The notes under the pieces: generated by a model
Told to the model about the DNA's origin: nothing
Databases searched by the model: none
Seen by the model: only the letters and a program-made list of their open reading frames with translations
Made by a program: the position numbers and the translations under genes
Origin: Chaenocephalus aceratus
Taxonomy: Eukaryota; Chordata; Actinopteri; Perciformes; Channichthyidae
Assembly (NCBI GenBank): GCA_023974075.1
Contig: CM043792.1
Span: 9,467,456 to 9,531,455 of the forward strand
Direction of reading: 5' to 3'
Length of the DNA: 64,000 bases
Part shown: in pieces, positions 28,753 to 41,750 of the stretch
Numbering within the stretch: position 1 is the first letter of the stretch
How the letters are laid out: the number at the start of each line of letters is the position of its first letter

Positions 28753-29560
28753 GGCTACTCCAACATAACATTATATGTGTTTCTAATAAAGTAAATCTAC
28801 ACTGAACTCTAAAGCCAGCCATATAACTTCACCGTGGATCTTTTTTTGTACAACCCATGAGAGGAAATACGCACAACAAACTGTACTGTGCTGTAATCAT
28901 GCTCAGTTGCCAGTCAATAAGTCAAGCCAATGTTATCTAATCAGATCAACAGGGTCCCGTGGACTGCTGCTTTGCTCTCCCGCCACCTTGTCGATTGCAT
29001 TCACCTGTGGTCCGTATGAGTCAACAGTTAGAGTGGAAACTACGGGCAGCGGTGATGAAACCAGTATTGCTCTGAAGGATGTGCTACTCGACAAGCACAT
29101 CATCTGTTCTTCAGAGCCAAAATGTCCCACAATCCGAAGCAATCATTCTCAAAGTACACCACCCTTGTGCATTTCATTGACATTCTTTCCAAAATGTACA
29201 AAAAAAAGGCAACCCTAACTTTAATGGATGCAGCCCAAAGCGAAGTCAATTACATAGATTGGTGCGGTGACATAAAGTGTATTCCATTTGGGAGCATATT
29301 GGTCATGCCCAGTGATGTTCCCTTCCAGCAGGCATACCTTTGACCATTACTCTAAACAGGCAGTTGGGAACCAGAGACCTATTTCCCAAACTGTGAATGC
29401 TGGTGTGTATCCCAGAGGGGTCGGGGGTTCACACTGCAGCTACCGCGCTCTCATATTTAGCAGCGGAGAGTGAGAAATGGTACATCGATACTACCAGACG
29501 CACGGGGGCACAGCGGCCTCCACACACATATCATATCTGAACCGCAGCCGTATTGTCGTA
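28753..29560. other. unannotated stretch
   Basis: No gene or repeat is recognised; the open frame at 28907-29218 lacks protein-like pattern. Confidence 0.45.
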
Positions 29561-29653
29561 ATCGCCGTATTGTCACATATATTAACACTTATCCTGACAC
29601 CTCCTACCTGGAGGTGTCAGGATAAGTGTTAATATATGTGACAATACGGCGAT
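29561..29653. repeat. perfect inverted repeat, 44-bp arms, 5-nt loop
   Basis: The left arm at 29561-29604 starts ATCGCCGTATTGTCAC and ends TGACACCTCC. The right arm at 29610-29653 is its exact reverse complement, with the loop TACCT between. There is no mismatch in 44 pairs. Just left of it, GCCGTATTGTCGTAATC repeats the start of the arm imperfectly. No gene is linked to it. Confidence 0.95.
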
Positions 29654-31682
29654 AGGCATCTGAAACACCTTGAATATGTATGATAAATGTGTATTTGATC
29701 GATATTAAAACATTTTTCATGTCTTCTGATTCATAAAAATGAATGGTAACATTTTGGACGACGTGTAGCCTCAATTAAAGACGTTAGTGTTCATATTTAT
29801 CAAACTTAAATCACATTTCCCATGCACCTTATACTTCCAGTCACCAGGAAGGATACCATTTGCCTTGTGCTGCTCTTGCTCGTTCATAAGTACTATTGAT
29901 TTATTTAGGATTTCACAGATAAGTGTGTTGGAAGTGTGACACAATAAACACATGTTCTAAGTCTTTAGTCTCTGGCAATTTCACCATTTTAAAAGTGAAA
30001 CGATTGACCAATTATGAGGAAATAAATAAACATATGAGTTAATGCTGAAACCGATCCATAGTTCTAGTTGTCAGAAACTCTAACATAGCTTTCCAGCAAT
30101 CAATCATATCGAATCAATCCATCATATCTGCTCCAGAGGCTCGCAGGAGGCAATACGAGGCCAGACAAACCATACTGAGCACCAAGAAGAGCATTGGAAT
30201 GCAATATACAAAACACAGCATTTCAATGGCGGCCAAACATTGGATGACCACAAATGTTTGCCTAAGAACATGTTCAATCATTTAGAGAAACCTTTTAACC
30301 CTCTTTTGAGTTGAGGAACAGGCTAAAGACTAAAAGTGAGCCAGCCTATCCATCAGAGCTAACTCAGTGCTGAACCTGAATGTTTTATGGACCATATTGT
30401 TTTTTTAGTAGTGCCTTTTTGTTGTTGTTTGGTAAGCGCCTGTGTTTTGAGAAGTGCTACATAAATAGAGGCTCTAAATATAAAGTTTGTGTGGGTGTGT
30501 GCATCTTTTCCCGGTCTCAATGTGTTTCCCTGAATGTTCGGTGTGTTTTTGGCTGTACATGCTTTTGTTGTGTGTGTGGACACCTGCCAGGCTATAAAAC
30601 CTTCCTGTGTAGCATGAAGTGCCCGGAGCGCCTGCTGTCGTTACCTAAGACCCAACCCTGGCCTCTGACCACAGCACCAGCAGCACACAACCACAACCCG
30701 GCCACCTCCTGCATTCTTTCCATTCCAGCGCCATCAAAACGTAGCTACGGGGACTCTCGCACTGATACACATTTCCACAGACATCTGCCCCCGAAACCAT
30801 GGCGGCTCGAAGAGAAAGGGTTTAAGACATTCAGCCCAAAGGAGGTGGGAAGAAATGTGAGCGTAATATCTTGAGTGGGAGTAATATTGTACTGAACCCG
30901 AATGCTGCTCAATATTTTTAAAAGATGCCGCTCTGGTGAGGAATAATATCGATGAACAAGTGTCAAACTCTGCGAGGCGCTATCTGGGAGAAAGAAAATT
31001 ACAAACATACATATATACACGTGGAGGTGTCACATAGGTAAATGTTGGAGCACAGCACCCTTGGCTAGAGGGATTGTTTTTTCTGGTCATGCGTGTCCGT
31101 TGCAATCCGTCATGCTCATGTTGCTGTATTACTTCCGTATGCTCATGTCTATCTCCTGTGATGCTCACTCGCTCTTTCCCTAATGCTTCTTTTTTTCTCC
31201 AGTCTCTAAATGCTATCTGTCAGTAGGTGTTGCAGGACTGATCGAGGCTCGTCTGTTGCCTTTCTCATTACAGCGGGGGAGACAAAACCCCGGCAAGTGC
31301 AGTAACCTTTCATGGAGACAGAGGGAGGGAGGCATCCGCACAGAGCCAGCACCTCCGTCTACTTGACATAACCCTATTACCGCTTCCTTAATTTGTCCCG
31401 CCGTGACAACTCACAGCCAAAGAAACGGTTAAAAGAATGAGTGAACAAAAGCTGCATTGCATTATGGGGGGTGGAGGAGGGAAGGAGGGAGTTGTTGAGG
31501 GTGGAAGACAATGGGGAGGCAGAGCTGATGCATCAGCCATATTGGATCGTTTCTATAACACAACACACTATCAGGAGGAGGGCCTAAATATACTCCATTT
31601 AAGTGATCGCTTTCTACGGAAGAGGATTAGGGACACCGTGTAAAATGAATGTTCTAAGATCTGACCAGGGAAAGGGAAAACA
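29654..31682. other. unannotated stretch
   Basis: No transposon is recognised. The 164-codon frame at 30380-30874 is rich in cysteine and proline with no conserved motif and no paired splice sites, so it is not called a gene. Confidence 0.45.
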
Positions 31683-31938
31683 TTTGTGTTTGTTCTGAGA
31701 TTAAAGTACATTTTCTGTGAAAGAAAAAAAAGCAGCATTTTGAGTTTCGGGAAAAAGTTTAAAAATTCTGAGATTAAAGTCAGAATTTGAGTTTGAAGTT
31801 CACATTTTGAAATTAAAGCTGGAATTCTGAGATTTAACTTAATTCTGAGTTTAAAGTAAATGAAGTAACAACTCTTGGATTAAAGTAAACATTCTTAGTT
31901 TGCAGTCAGAATTCTGATCTCAGAACAAACACACAAAT
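31683..31938. repeat. fold-back degenerate minisatellite (TTCTGAGATTAAAGT units)
   Basis: The region consists of imperfect copies of a roughly 20-bp unit, TTCTGAGATTAAAGTCAGAA. Its ends are inverted: TTTGTGTTTGTTCTGAGAT on the left, and TTTGTGTGTTTGTTCTGAGA read inward from the right. Confidence 0.7.
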
Positions 31939-32954
31939 CACTTTTGGTCAGATCTCAATTTTCTTCTACATGTGGCCCTAATCTTTTTCAAAATCTTCCT
32001 CCCTAATATCTCTCGGAATAATCTTGTTCTTCATTAGTTCACTTTTAGTTTCAAATCTCTTTTTCCATATCAGGTGTGCAAGCTTTAAAAGTGTGAAGTG
32101 TCATCAAAAGAGATTTGTCAACAGTTAGCACAAGACACATTTAAAAAAGCTCAGAAACAGGGATAATGTTTTATTCTGTTTGGCCTCGTTTCCCTTTGGA
32201 GAACGTCGACTTTTGTTAAATGTAATAATGCATCTCATCTCATTTCATATTTACAAACAGGTTCTGAAGAAAGGTTCAGTGTTTATTCTTTGTTTCCGAA
32301 ATCTGTTTGTACAAAACATGATCAAAGGGAAACAAGGCAGACTCAACATGGAAATGACAACGTTTCAAAAAGAATTAAATGACTGGCAAAATGAGTAACA
32401 GCTTCAAAATGGCTGATAATAAGAGCGCCCTGAAGTATGAGCTCAGTCAAAGTGCCAGACACTCAGACAAATGTGACACTAAATCCTGCATTTGGCACAT
32501 CCTAAGTAAACAAAGTACAAAGTGTTGATAAAAGGAAGGCAAATCAATCTTCTTTTGTGCGTACATTTTACAACAAAAAAATAAAAGTGTTTCTTTTCTC
32601 AGTGTCTGCGGCAGCCCCACGTTTCAGCTGAGGCTCCTCACCAGGAGAGTCTCCACTGAACACAGTCATCTCACACCGCTGGGCTTCAACTAATAAGCTG
32701 TGACATCTCAAATGTCCATTGTGAAAATCTGTATCACAATCTGATCTAACAAAATACCGAATTAACCTAAATATAGCCCCATGTTTACAGTTTCCTATTC
32801 TAAACACTAGTGGACATTCCAGTTATTCAATGTCATACTTTACTCCCTTATTTCTAAGGGAAATAGCCTACATGGTACATCACCTATGCTTTCATTATTG
32901 TATTCAAAATATAGAGTACAACCAACATTATGCACATACAGCTTGCAAATAAAA
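31939..32954. other. unannotated AT-rich stretch
   Basis: No gene or clear repeat is recognised. The last 150 bp may belong to the repeat that follows. Confidence 0.4.
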
Positions 32955-33010
32955 AAATACTTTAAGTAACATTTTGAATGCAGAACTTTTACTGGCAACG
33001 TATACTTTCT
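32955..33010 (-). repeat. fragment of the AAGTA/TACTT dispersed repeat, inverted
   Basis: On the minus strand it reads GTAAAAGTTCTGCATTCAAA followed by ATGTTACTTAAAGT, matching the motif order near the left of the 11843 repeat. Confidence 0.45.
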
Positions 33011-33030
33011 ACATCAGAATCAGAACTACT

Positions 33031-33496
33031 TTACAGGTTCATTGCTAATGCTCATTTTCAGGTTCATATTTGTGTTGTCTGCTTCTACTGGGACATGTCT
33101 CCATGCTTTCATGTTCAAAAGGCTCTTTGTTTGTTTCATACTGCCTGGGCTCTGGTTTTCACCCTCTGTCTGAAACCAGAGTCCAGTCTGCTCTGATTGG
33201 TTAGTTGGCAGGCTCTGTTGTGATTGATCGCTTAGAGTTATCTCGCCCCTTATCACGTCCAATGTGTTGGAGCTCTAGCCAATAGAAGCGCAAGTGTTAC
33301 ATAGTGATGTCAATGGAGTCCAATGGAGGGGTTTCAGGCACCCTTGTTTACTTTTCTCTCTCTCTTTACTGAGAGAGAGAGACTCCCTCTGGAGAACCTT
33401 TGGAATTGTAGCCTTTGAAGACCATTTACATGCACACAAACTTATATCACACTACAGTAAAGGAAAAACCCATAAAAAAAACATAAAATGGCCCCT
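33031..33496. mobile_element. TTAA MITE, family 1 (copy C, opposite orientation)
   Basis: The right end is AATGGCCCCT before TTAA at 33497-33500. The left end has decayed (TTACAGG in place of TTAAAGG), followed by ATGCTCATTTTCAGGTTCAT, which matches the right end of copy D read inward. Shared internal motifs include CTGATTGGTTAGTTGGCAGG, CAAGTGTTACATAGTGATGT and CTCCAATGGAGG. Confidence 0.7.
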
Positions 33497-33500
33497 TTAA

Positions 33501-35336
33501 TAATGCCTGCAGGATATTGTTTTTTGTAACTGCCATTTTACAATGAATAAAATAGAAACAAATACAATATGACATATAAATATAAGAAGTAAAAATGTGC
33601 AATAAAATAAAAATATAGATATAAAAACACAAGAAATTAAAGTAATATGTCCAATTGAGATACAATAAAATAAGCAGAATAAAATGTTATGCAACCATAA
33701 TAAGTCATTTGCCAGTATATTGATTCATAGACACTCTAATAAGGATTTCTGATTGCCAAGGGCAACAATGACTTCCTGTCGCCATAAACAGTTGTATTTA
33801 TGCTTTTCTTTAATTATAAGAGGTGTGTTTTATGTATCTGGTTGCAGCCACAGCCAATGTGTTTGGAACAGACAAACAAAATAAATGTCCTTATGGAGGA
33901 ATCTTCAAGTCTTGACTTTAGTGAGCACTAGTTTTTCACGCTAGTTATGGAAGCATAAAAGGGGACACACTCATCATAAAACGGTTGTGTGCTGAGTGTT
34001 GTAAACAGGCCCAGCTCGGGGCCATGAACCGTGTGTCGCTGGCTGATCTCTCCCCCTCTCTATGGCCTCTGGTCTGGGCTGCAGCGTGGTGGCCATGGGT
34101 GTGGGTTCAACGCCTGAGCGCGTTAGCTGTCTATGTCGAGAGATTAAAGGGCCTGAATCGATCCACAAGCGCTCATGCATATTACATGAGGAAGACATTG
34201 TCAAAGAGGCCTCTCAGATTAAAAAAAAAGAAACTAGTAGAGGCAGAGTTCTAGACAATATGCTGAACTCTGTGGAAAACCCCAATGTTGAAGTGTTACA
34301 GTATGCATGTAAACTGGCTTTTATTTATTGGATTGTCCATGAACTCTCATCGACCCGAGATATAACTCGTTGTTCATTTCTTCCCCCAGCCCAAGCCCCC
34401 ATCATCCGGTCTTCTTTTCCTCCTCCATTTTTGTGGTGCCCAAGTCAGAATGTGAAAAACAAGACCCCGGAAAAAGAAAAGAAAAAGAAACACTGGCAGC
34501 CAGAGACTGTCTAATGGCGGCAGTGAGTCTGTTGGAGAATTTTCAAGTAGAGTGTGAATTATTTAGGATGTGGCTAGTGTGCAGAGCATGAAGCCACCCC
34601 GCCCGGCAACCAAGGCAGAGTGGCCGAGAGAATTCAGTGTGCAACAAACAGTCGCCGGCTGAGGTCTTCATTTCTGCTCAGTACGGTGGAGTCAGAGACT
34701 GAGGGTGGGCTAACAGGCAGGGAAGTCCATTTGAGAGAGTTGAGCAACATTTAAAATATTTGTTTTAGTTTTTTGGCACCAAAAAAATGTGCAAGGGTAT
34801 ACATTTCCTCATCATTCCTGATTTGGTTTTGCACTTTGAAGGGGAGGAGAAGTGCTGCTGTTCTGCCTTTTATTTATTTTTATTTTCATAATTTCGAACT
34901 AGATGACAGATTTTTTATTGTGTTATTTCTTTTTTAAATATTTTTTTATTGTGTATTTATTATTCCTATTATTATTTATTGTATTTATTTATTATTTTTC
35001 TAGTTTTATCCATCTATTAATATTTACTATAATTTTTAGTTATTTCTGGTGTGTAGCAATATTTAAATTGTTTCTTTTTTCTGTCTTTTACAGTGAATAT
35101 TTGTCTTTTAACCTTTGATAATCTGATGAAACTGCGGTATACTTTTGCAAAACCCAATAAAAACTACAAAAAAACATGTTTATGCACTTACATATAGTGC
35201 CAAAACATAATGGTAGACACGCAGAACTAACTTTGACCTATTTACAGCCCGCATGATGCAGCTGATTATTCATCATCAACATTTCATGCAGGTCATCATG
35301 CATGTTTAAAGGCACACTGCTGTACTGTAGCGAGTA
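33501..35336. other. unannotated stretch, AT-rich to the right
   Basis: No gene is accepted. The 150-codon frame at 34062-34514 is not protein-like. The part at 34866-35060 is a T-rich run of ATTTATT-type sequence, followed by CAAAACCCAATAAAAACTAC at 35148-35167, which could be the 3' tail of a decayed LINE. That is a weak suggestion. Confidence 0.4.
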
Positions 35337-35406
35337 CCCCACCCCCCCACCCCCCCCCACCCCACCCCACCCCCCACCCCACCCCCCCCCCCCCCCCCCA
35401 CCCCTC
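35337..35406 (-). repeat. C-rich block, G-quadruplex-prone on the minus strand
   Basis: Seventy bases of C interrupted only by single A residues (CCCCACCCC units, then an 18-C run). The minus strand therefore has many G4+ runs one base apart, which is ideal for G-quadruplex folding. Confidence 0.9.
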
Positions 35407-36729
35407 CTCACTTTCTGAGAGCCCTCCTTCGGAGCCTCCTTATCCTGCGAGCACATGTCAATCTCACCTGAACGACCCCGATAACAAGACAAAAGCAATC
35501 AATCTCTGATATTGGCCGGGTGGGAGAGTTGCGGGATAACAACTGACACTATCAGCCAACGCCAACAAAGACGGGAGATTTTCTGCGTGAGGATGATTAG
35601 AAAACACGGCAGCTGTGATTTGCGCCGGTTAAACAGGGCGGCTGTCATCGCTGGCAAATGATGACGCCGAGCACCCGATACTGGAGATGGGATCTAGGTG
35701 TGTGTGAGTGTGTGTGTGGATCAGAGGAGACTGTGTGGATACAAACGCACACAAGCAGGGTCATAAGCATGGAAACCAGTTAATAAGGAACTTACTGTAT
35801 CGGGCACACGTGGTTTGCATTGTTTCAACTGACATGTTGTGGATATTCTTCATCTTCAGGCGAAATATAAGTCAATCTGACTCTAATACACATGAATACA
35901 AGTCTAAAAGACCTTTTCAGATTACCCCGAATAATTCAGCAGGTTTTGGGCTTTTAACCTAAGACTTTAATATGATACTGAACGGTACGTTAACCATCTA
36001 AAGAAATGGATTTAAATGAGGGCTGTTGATTAGAAAGCCAACCTTCATCATGTCCACTGATACTGGTTTGATATCCAACACAGGACAGCAAGACTTCTTT
36101 GATTCGTATATTAATTGTGCGGCCAATAGGATGTGATGAGGTGCTGGACAGGGTCAGCTCATTGCTTACCAATTAAAAAGATAAGTGACTCCGTCGCTTA
36201 TCACAGAAAGGTTGCAACTAATGAGTGTCAATTAAGCAGATAATGTATTGTGTGTGAACAATTCCTCAAACAGATTCCATGTAACAGGATAACATAATGA
36301 CAATACAGATACAGTTAACTCTATTTCCTTACACTCAAATACTTCATCAGATGACTGGTTTCAAAAGAAGGGGATTACTAACATGATAACAACTCATTTT
36401 TAGAATGACGACACATGTTAAAGGTTTGGTTTCCATCTAGGTTTTTACTTTCATTCTTTTTCTTAAATTATCTTTTTTTAAACAGTAAGGGATCACCTGA
36501 TTTAAGGGAAATACCGTTTTTTGCTTTTAATTCATGTGTTAATCTAAAACAGCATTTTTAAACTACACCATACAGTAGGCCTATCCTATAATTTGACAAA
36601 TGTTGATAATACATATATATTTGTCTTACATAATACAGTAACAAACATAATATGCATTTATTTTTATCTTGTATTTATTGTAGTGCATTTGATATTGAGG
36701 TGATCCAAACAGAAAGTCAGGATACATTA
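35407..36729. other. unannotated stretch
   Basis: No gene or repeat is recognised. Confidence 0.45.
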
Positions 36730-37433
36730 CAGAGAGGCGAAGCCCCTCCCTTTCCAAAAATTATGTCTTGAAGTCAATGGAGAGAGAAAGATTATCTTTC
36801 GATCCCGTTTGAATTGTGCCACACGAATTACACATATGATGTTTGTCAATTTAAAAGATAAGTTTCCAAGTCAAACAAAAATGTGTCGTAAAACTGTGAA
36901 GTAACCCTTTTTTTTGTGTGAAGCGCTCAATGAACTACTACTCTCCCGTCTCGCACCACACACCAAGACGGCCGTCACGTTGGCACATTTCACTTCTTTC
37001 TTTCAGAAGGAGGCGAAAAGTATTAAAAGAGGTGAAAATCACTACAAGTCTGGGCATGTTGAGAGCTGCACGTACACACAAGGGGAGTTAGGGTTCCGTA
37101 AGAGCCAGCATGCGGGACCGGCTTCACAAGGTTTCGGTGAGTAACACGAGTGTAATGTGTAACGTTAATGACATCACTTACGCGACTCTGGGATGTGTAG
37201 TCTTTCAAGTGTGTATTTTTCATAGTCTTATATTTCAACAGTTTTAAGACAAACTGTGCATTTTTTGACATGGAAATTATTGTTTAAGATTGACAAACAT
37301 CATATGTGTAATTCGTGGCACAATTCAAACGGGATCGAAATATAATCTTTCCTCCCCATTGACTTCAATACATAATTTTTTCGAAATAAGGTCCCATGGG
37401 GCGGAAGTAGAAGGGCGGGACTTTGCCTCTCTA
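36730..37433. mobile_element. long-inverted-repeat DNA transposon, 704 bp, TA target site (ISL2EU-like?)
   Basis: The two halves are inverted over more than 100 bp: AGAGAGGCGAAGCCCC against AGAGAGGCAAAGTCCC at the ends, and TCGATCCCGTTTGAATTGTG then AATTACACATATGATGTTTG further in. It is flanked by TA at 36728-36729 and 37434-37435. The middle holds a short plus-strand frame at 37014-37144 reading KSIKRGENHYKSGHVESCTY, then QGE. This resembles the region before the SWIM-type zinc finger in YqaJ-containing proteins of ISL2EU transposons, which use 2-bp targets. The end match is seen directly; the superfamily is inferred. Confidence 0.72.
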
Positions 37434-40400
37434 TACGTTTAAACTGTAGTGTGACACATTGTGTGATATACTAGTAATAATAATATTTAGCCTGCTGTAA
37501 TATCAAGACAATTAACCATTATAAATGGAAGTATTTTACGTTAGTGCTGTTTTGCTTATTTAAAACACTTACTGTTTTCTATTCTATTTTGTTAAACATG
37601 AATGCTTACCCAAATGGACAACACGAGCTATTGTAGTACACAAACCCTGTTGGCTTTTGTTTAACATACCACCTTTCCATATACCATGAGCCAATAGCAC
37701 TTAGTAAGAGTACATCAACAACTGTTCACACACTCTCACTGCATTCACCTGTCACAACTGAGCACTAAGAGTAACAAAAGGGAAACACGATGAACAAAAG
37801 GAAACACAATCACACCATTACAATGCAGGGAAGAAATAAAACAAGACTAATGTGCAGTTGTCCAGGTGCATGATGGGAGGTTTCCCTACACATGTACTTG
37901 GCATGAAACAATCTAAACTATGCAAACACAAATGATGATGAAAACACATTAAACTCATTCAAATACATCACATTAAAATAAAATGTGTTGAAGATACATT
38001 AGTACCTTCATTGAATGTAGTGTATGTGAGAAAATAAGCAACTATTTATATGTACTAAGCTAGAACCACGTCCGGTTTGCTGTTTGTGCATAATACATGA
38101 TAGCTGTTCCATTGATTAACATCCCGTGCTTTGATTTTCCAATCTTCATTCTAAGCTAATCCAAAATACGAATAATTAAATCATAAAACACTACCTGCGC
38201 TGCCCGACAACAGCCCTAAATGCACACAAATGCACATCTTCGCTATATATGCAGGGACATGTAGGGATTTTTCCAACATCAAAAAATCAAAGCATTTAAG
38301 CAGATTGTACACAAGCACGTCTTGGAAGCTTGATTTTTACTAATCTACAAATGGCTTCTTGTTATTAACGGCTAATTCAGAGGATTAAAGGATCCATGAG
38401 AACACAATCCCCTTTACTTCCTTTCCAGGGTATGCTGAAGGTGGCTTAAATATTAATTAAGCACACGCACACACGTTCGCCCATATGCACACCATACAGC
38501 AGAGAATACTCGCTTGGATCAGGACTCATATCCGGGACTTTTTTGTCGCAAGTAGTGCCTTCATTTCTCTCAGGCACAAACACCCGGAGAACCTGACACA
38601 CACAAGACCATTTTCATATCTCAGACAACCGCATATTACTGATCTAGTCCTTTTTTTTATTTTTAGGTGTTCATCTCACAGCTCACGTGACCTAAAGTCC
38701 TCATTTGACTTCTTTTTGCTTTTAGAATGAGGAAAAAACTCTATACGAGTAGAAAAACACACCTGTTTGTTTTTCCAGAGTGTGTGTGATTTACTTTGCA
38801 GCATGTTCCCGTTGTATATCCTGCTTGTTGGAAAATGTCCCATTCAGATTACGCCTCATTGTGAATTCATGAAAGCGTTTTTATGTGGACGATCCCAAAG
38901 TGCGGGCCACAAGATTTGTATTTTCTTTTCATCTAAAACACAATATTTCCATTTTTGCAGAGAAATAACAATCTGAATCATTTTTATTGTACTTTATCTG
39001 TAGCATAAAAAAAGGCTCATTTCGTCAGCCAAGGGCACGCCACCTCCTTTTTATAAAGAACTGTAAATTGTTTGAGATTTTCTGATTAATTCCTTGTTTC
39101 CACATTTTCAAAGGGCCGAGATCTCATTTTTTGATTGAATCGGTTATATATGGCGCATTATACATTATATATAGTGCATTAAGACTGACACTAATAATAC
39201 ATCTTTGACGTGCTCGCCTTGCTGAAGCTGCACAAAACCCGCTGATAAGGCGGATTTATAAGGTGTATCACTGCGGCCTGCGTGGAATGAAAAGCTAAAT
39301 TATGAAGCAATCTATCCCTGATTTTAACAACATCCTCCAACGACACATTATTTTAAGTGTTCCTGTAAAAAAGCCATTATGAATATAAAACACCTCAAAT
39401 TATTGTAATATCTTGATGAAAAGGAAAAGTTCATCTCGTCCAATCCCTCCCGGTCTTAAAAAGGGAGACCGTAAATTGACATCAAGTGTCAAGCGTGTAA
39501 AAGTCAAAGAGTCAAATCTGCGCCATAAGAGAAAGAGAGAGAGGGGGGGGGGGGTGGATATACTGCATGAGAAACTACTCGCGGCAGATCACATTACCCC
39601 CTTTTCCACTGAAATAAGCAGTGTAATTTATCCTGACCTTTTTAGATTACTATGAATGTGCTGTCTGTGTAATTTTAACTGAAGTCCTCAGCAGCTTTTG
39701 CTGGTCTGGAAACAGCCGCGGTGAAACCCGAGGAGGCGGCCGCTTGATGGGATCCGTGGGCTGAAGCCGCCAATACAGCAGTGATACAATACCAAACAAA
39801 TACTGAGGGACCGCCTGACATTCAAAGCTATTAACACACATCCAGGACAATCACTTCATTTCATCATCATCGCGTGCCAAGACGTTCACCTTCAAGACTC
39901 GCTCTACTCGAGGACTGATTCCCCACCACTTCTACGTGACGGCTCATAACAAAAGTAGAAGCCTGTTTTTAGCTGTGACAAGTGTTTCAGGATTATAATT
40001 TTCATTCCTAATGGCTTTCTCTGGTAACGGTTTTAATTCACTACCTATGCGATATCAATTCCCATTATAATCCTCATTAAGCCATTGCACACCGAGGTGA
40101 TTTCGAATGAATGTGAAACAGCCAACCGTACGCTCCCCTCTAATTGAGCAATTACTTTTTTTTTCTTTTATTCATTTATATTGCACATTATTAAATTAAT
40201 GAACTTAATGGACTTATTTTCTAAATTGCAAAGACCCCTGGCAACATGTTTTAATTCCATTTGCAGTCATTATTGAAGGGAGAAAAACGGGGGGAGATAC
40301 ACAGAGGTGTGTGGCATTAGCCTACTGCTGCGACAGATCATCAGTGGCACAGTTTCCCTTCTCTCACCAGCGGGAGTTTGTCCATCTTGTCCTTGGATCT

Positions 40401-41750
40401 TCTGCTGACAGCATTCACCTTCCACACACACTCACATAGGTCTCAGACACAAGTTTATCTCAGATCCCTGTCCGTTGTAAAGTTCTGTCTGATATGACGC
40501 CACATGGACATGACAACATATTTGAATATTGTATTGGAAGCCGAACTAAACATAACCTGAATAAAATATGAAATAGATTTTCTGAAATGAGATATTTTCA
40601 GTAACCAGAGGGCCCCCGCCACACAAAATTGCCCCTAGAAGATGAAAGCGACGGAATCTGCATAACTGAGCAGGCGATCGATACCTCTCAAACTAAAATG
40701 GCAAGTCTTGATAAGGTTATTGAATTTTCTTTTTAATTAAAAGATACTACTGCGTGCCTCAAATACCACGGCATGCGCTGATGATGAGAGGCGGGGGAGT
40801 GTCGTCCTTGTTTATATGTTCATCACTATATGAAAAACACCAGGCGGAGCGGCGGCTCGTCATCAATCAGCGCGGCGGAGAAATGCATTTTCTGGTTGTC
40901 TCTGTTGTGTCTTGGGATTAGCTGTCACGGAAGCTCTCAAACCACAAACGATGACATTCAAACAGATATTAATTCTCATTGCATGTCATTCTTGAGCCCT
41001 AAAACTATCAGCATTATTTATTTTATGCGCAAGCAACATCATTTTCTATTTAATGTCTTCACCAAGCAAAACAACTTTTATGCTGTTATTTATGTTTTCC
41101 TCAGAAAATGATGCAACGGCAAAAAGGCGACACTAATGCATCCGCGTGGATTACGTAACTGGTGAGACATGCATCCGTTTGTTTAATGTAAACGTCCAGA
41201 AGTGGCACACTCTCTCCCACACTTCTAGTCATGAAAATGCATAATTTAAAGAGCTGAGACCGGGCTGTTCCTCAGCGGTGCGGAGCGAGCGCTGCATCGT
41301 ATCAGTGCGAACATCAGTGGATAGAAAATGCTGCTCCCCGGAGAGAGTGCCATTACAATTCAATCGTCAACCGCTGATGAAACTCATTTCACTCTGAACA
41401 GTGTCTGAATGGCTCTATACGTTCTGCAGAGGCTGCGATGCGATAGCACAGCATGTCAGAACCACACTAAAGGGATTTTAAAGCAGGTTAGAGTGCTGCA
41501 CAAAAGCCACCGCACAAAGACACAGGGCGCCGGGGCAGAACAGCTGACCGTCATAACACAGCCTGAAGGGCCCAGAGTAAACAACGCTTGTTGGGAGGTC
41601 CTAGACAAGTGGTTGACAACAAGATAATGTCAGGGTCTATTTATAGATGAATAAGAGCGTCTTTGGGGGAAGTGAGCTTGTTTTAAATATTCATCTGCAG
41701 CCTCTATTAGCACTAACTCTATGCACCTGAACTGAAGGAGAGTTTCCTTA
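37434..41750. other. long unannotated stretch, apparently single-copy
   Basis: About 4.3 kb with no recognised gene or transposon. A GAGAGAG/G-run lies at 39535-39554. Several balanced-composition AT-rich parts (for example 39000-39330 and 39980-40260) could be conserved regulatory sequence, which could not be tested. Confidence 0.45.

Noticed and set aside
30380..30874. 164-codon plus-strand frame
   Set aside because: Low-complexity composition, no motif and no upstream promoter features; likely chance.
34062..34514. 150-codon plus-strand frame
   Set aside because: No conserved pattern, lysine-rich tail from an A-rich tract, no splice-site support.
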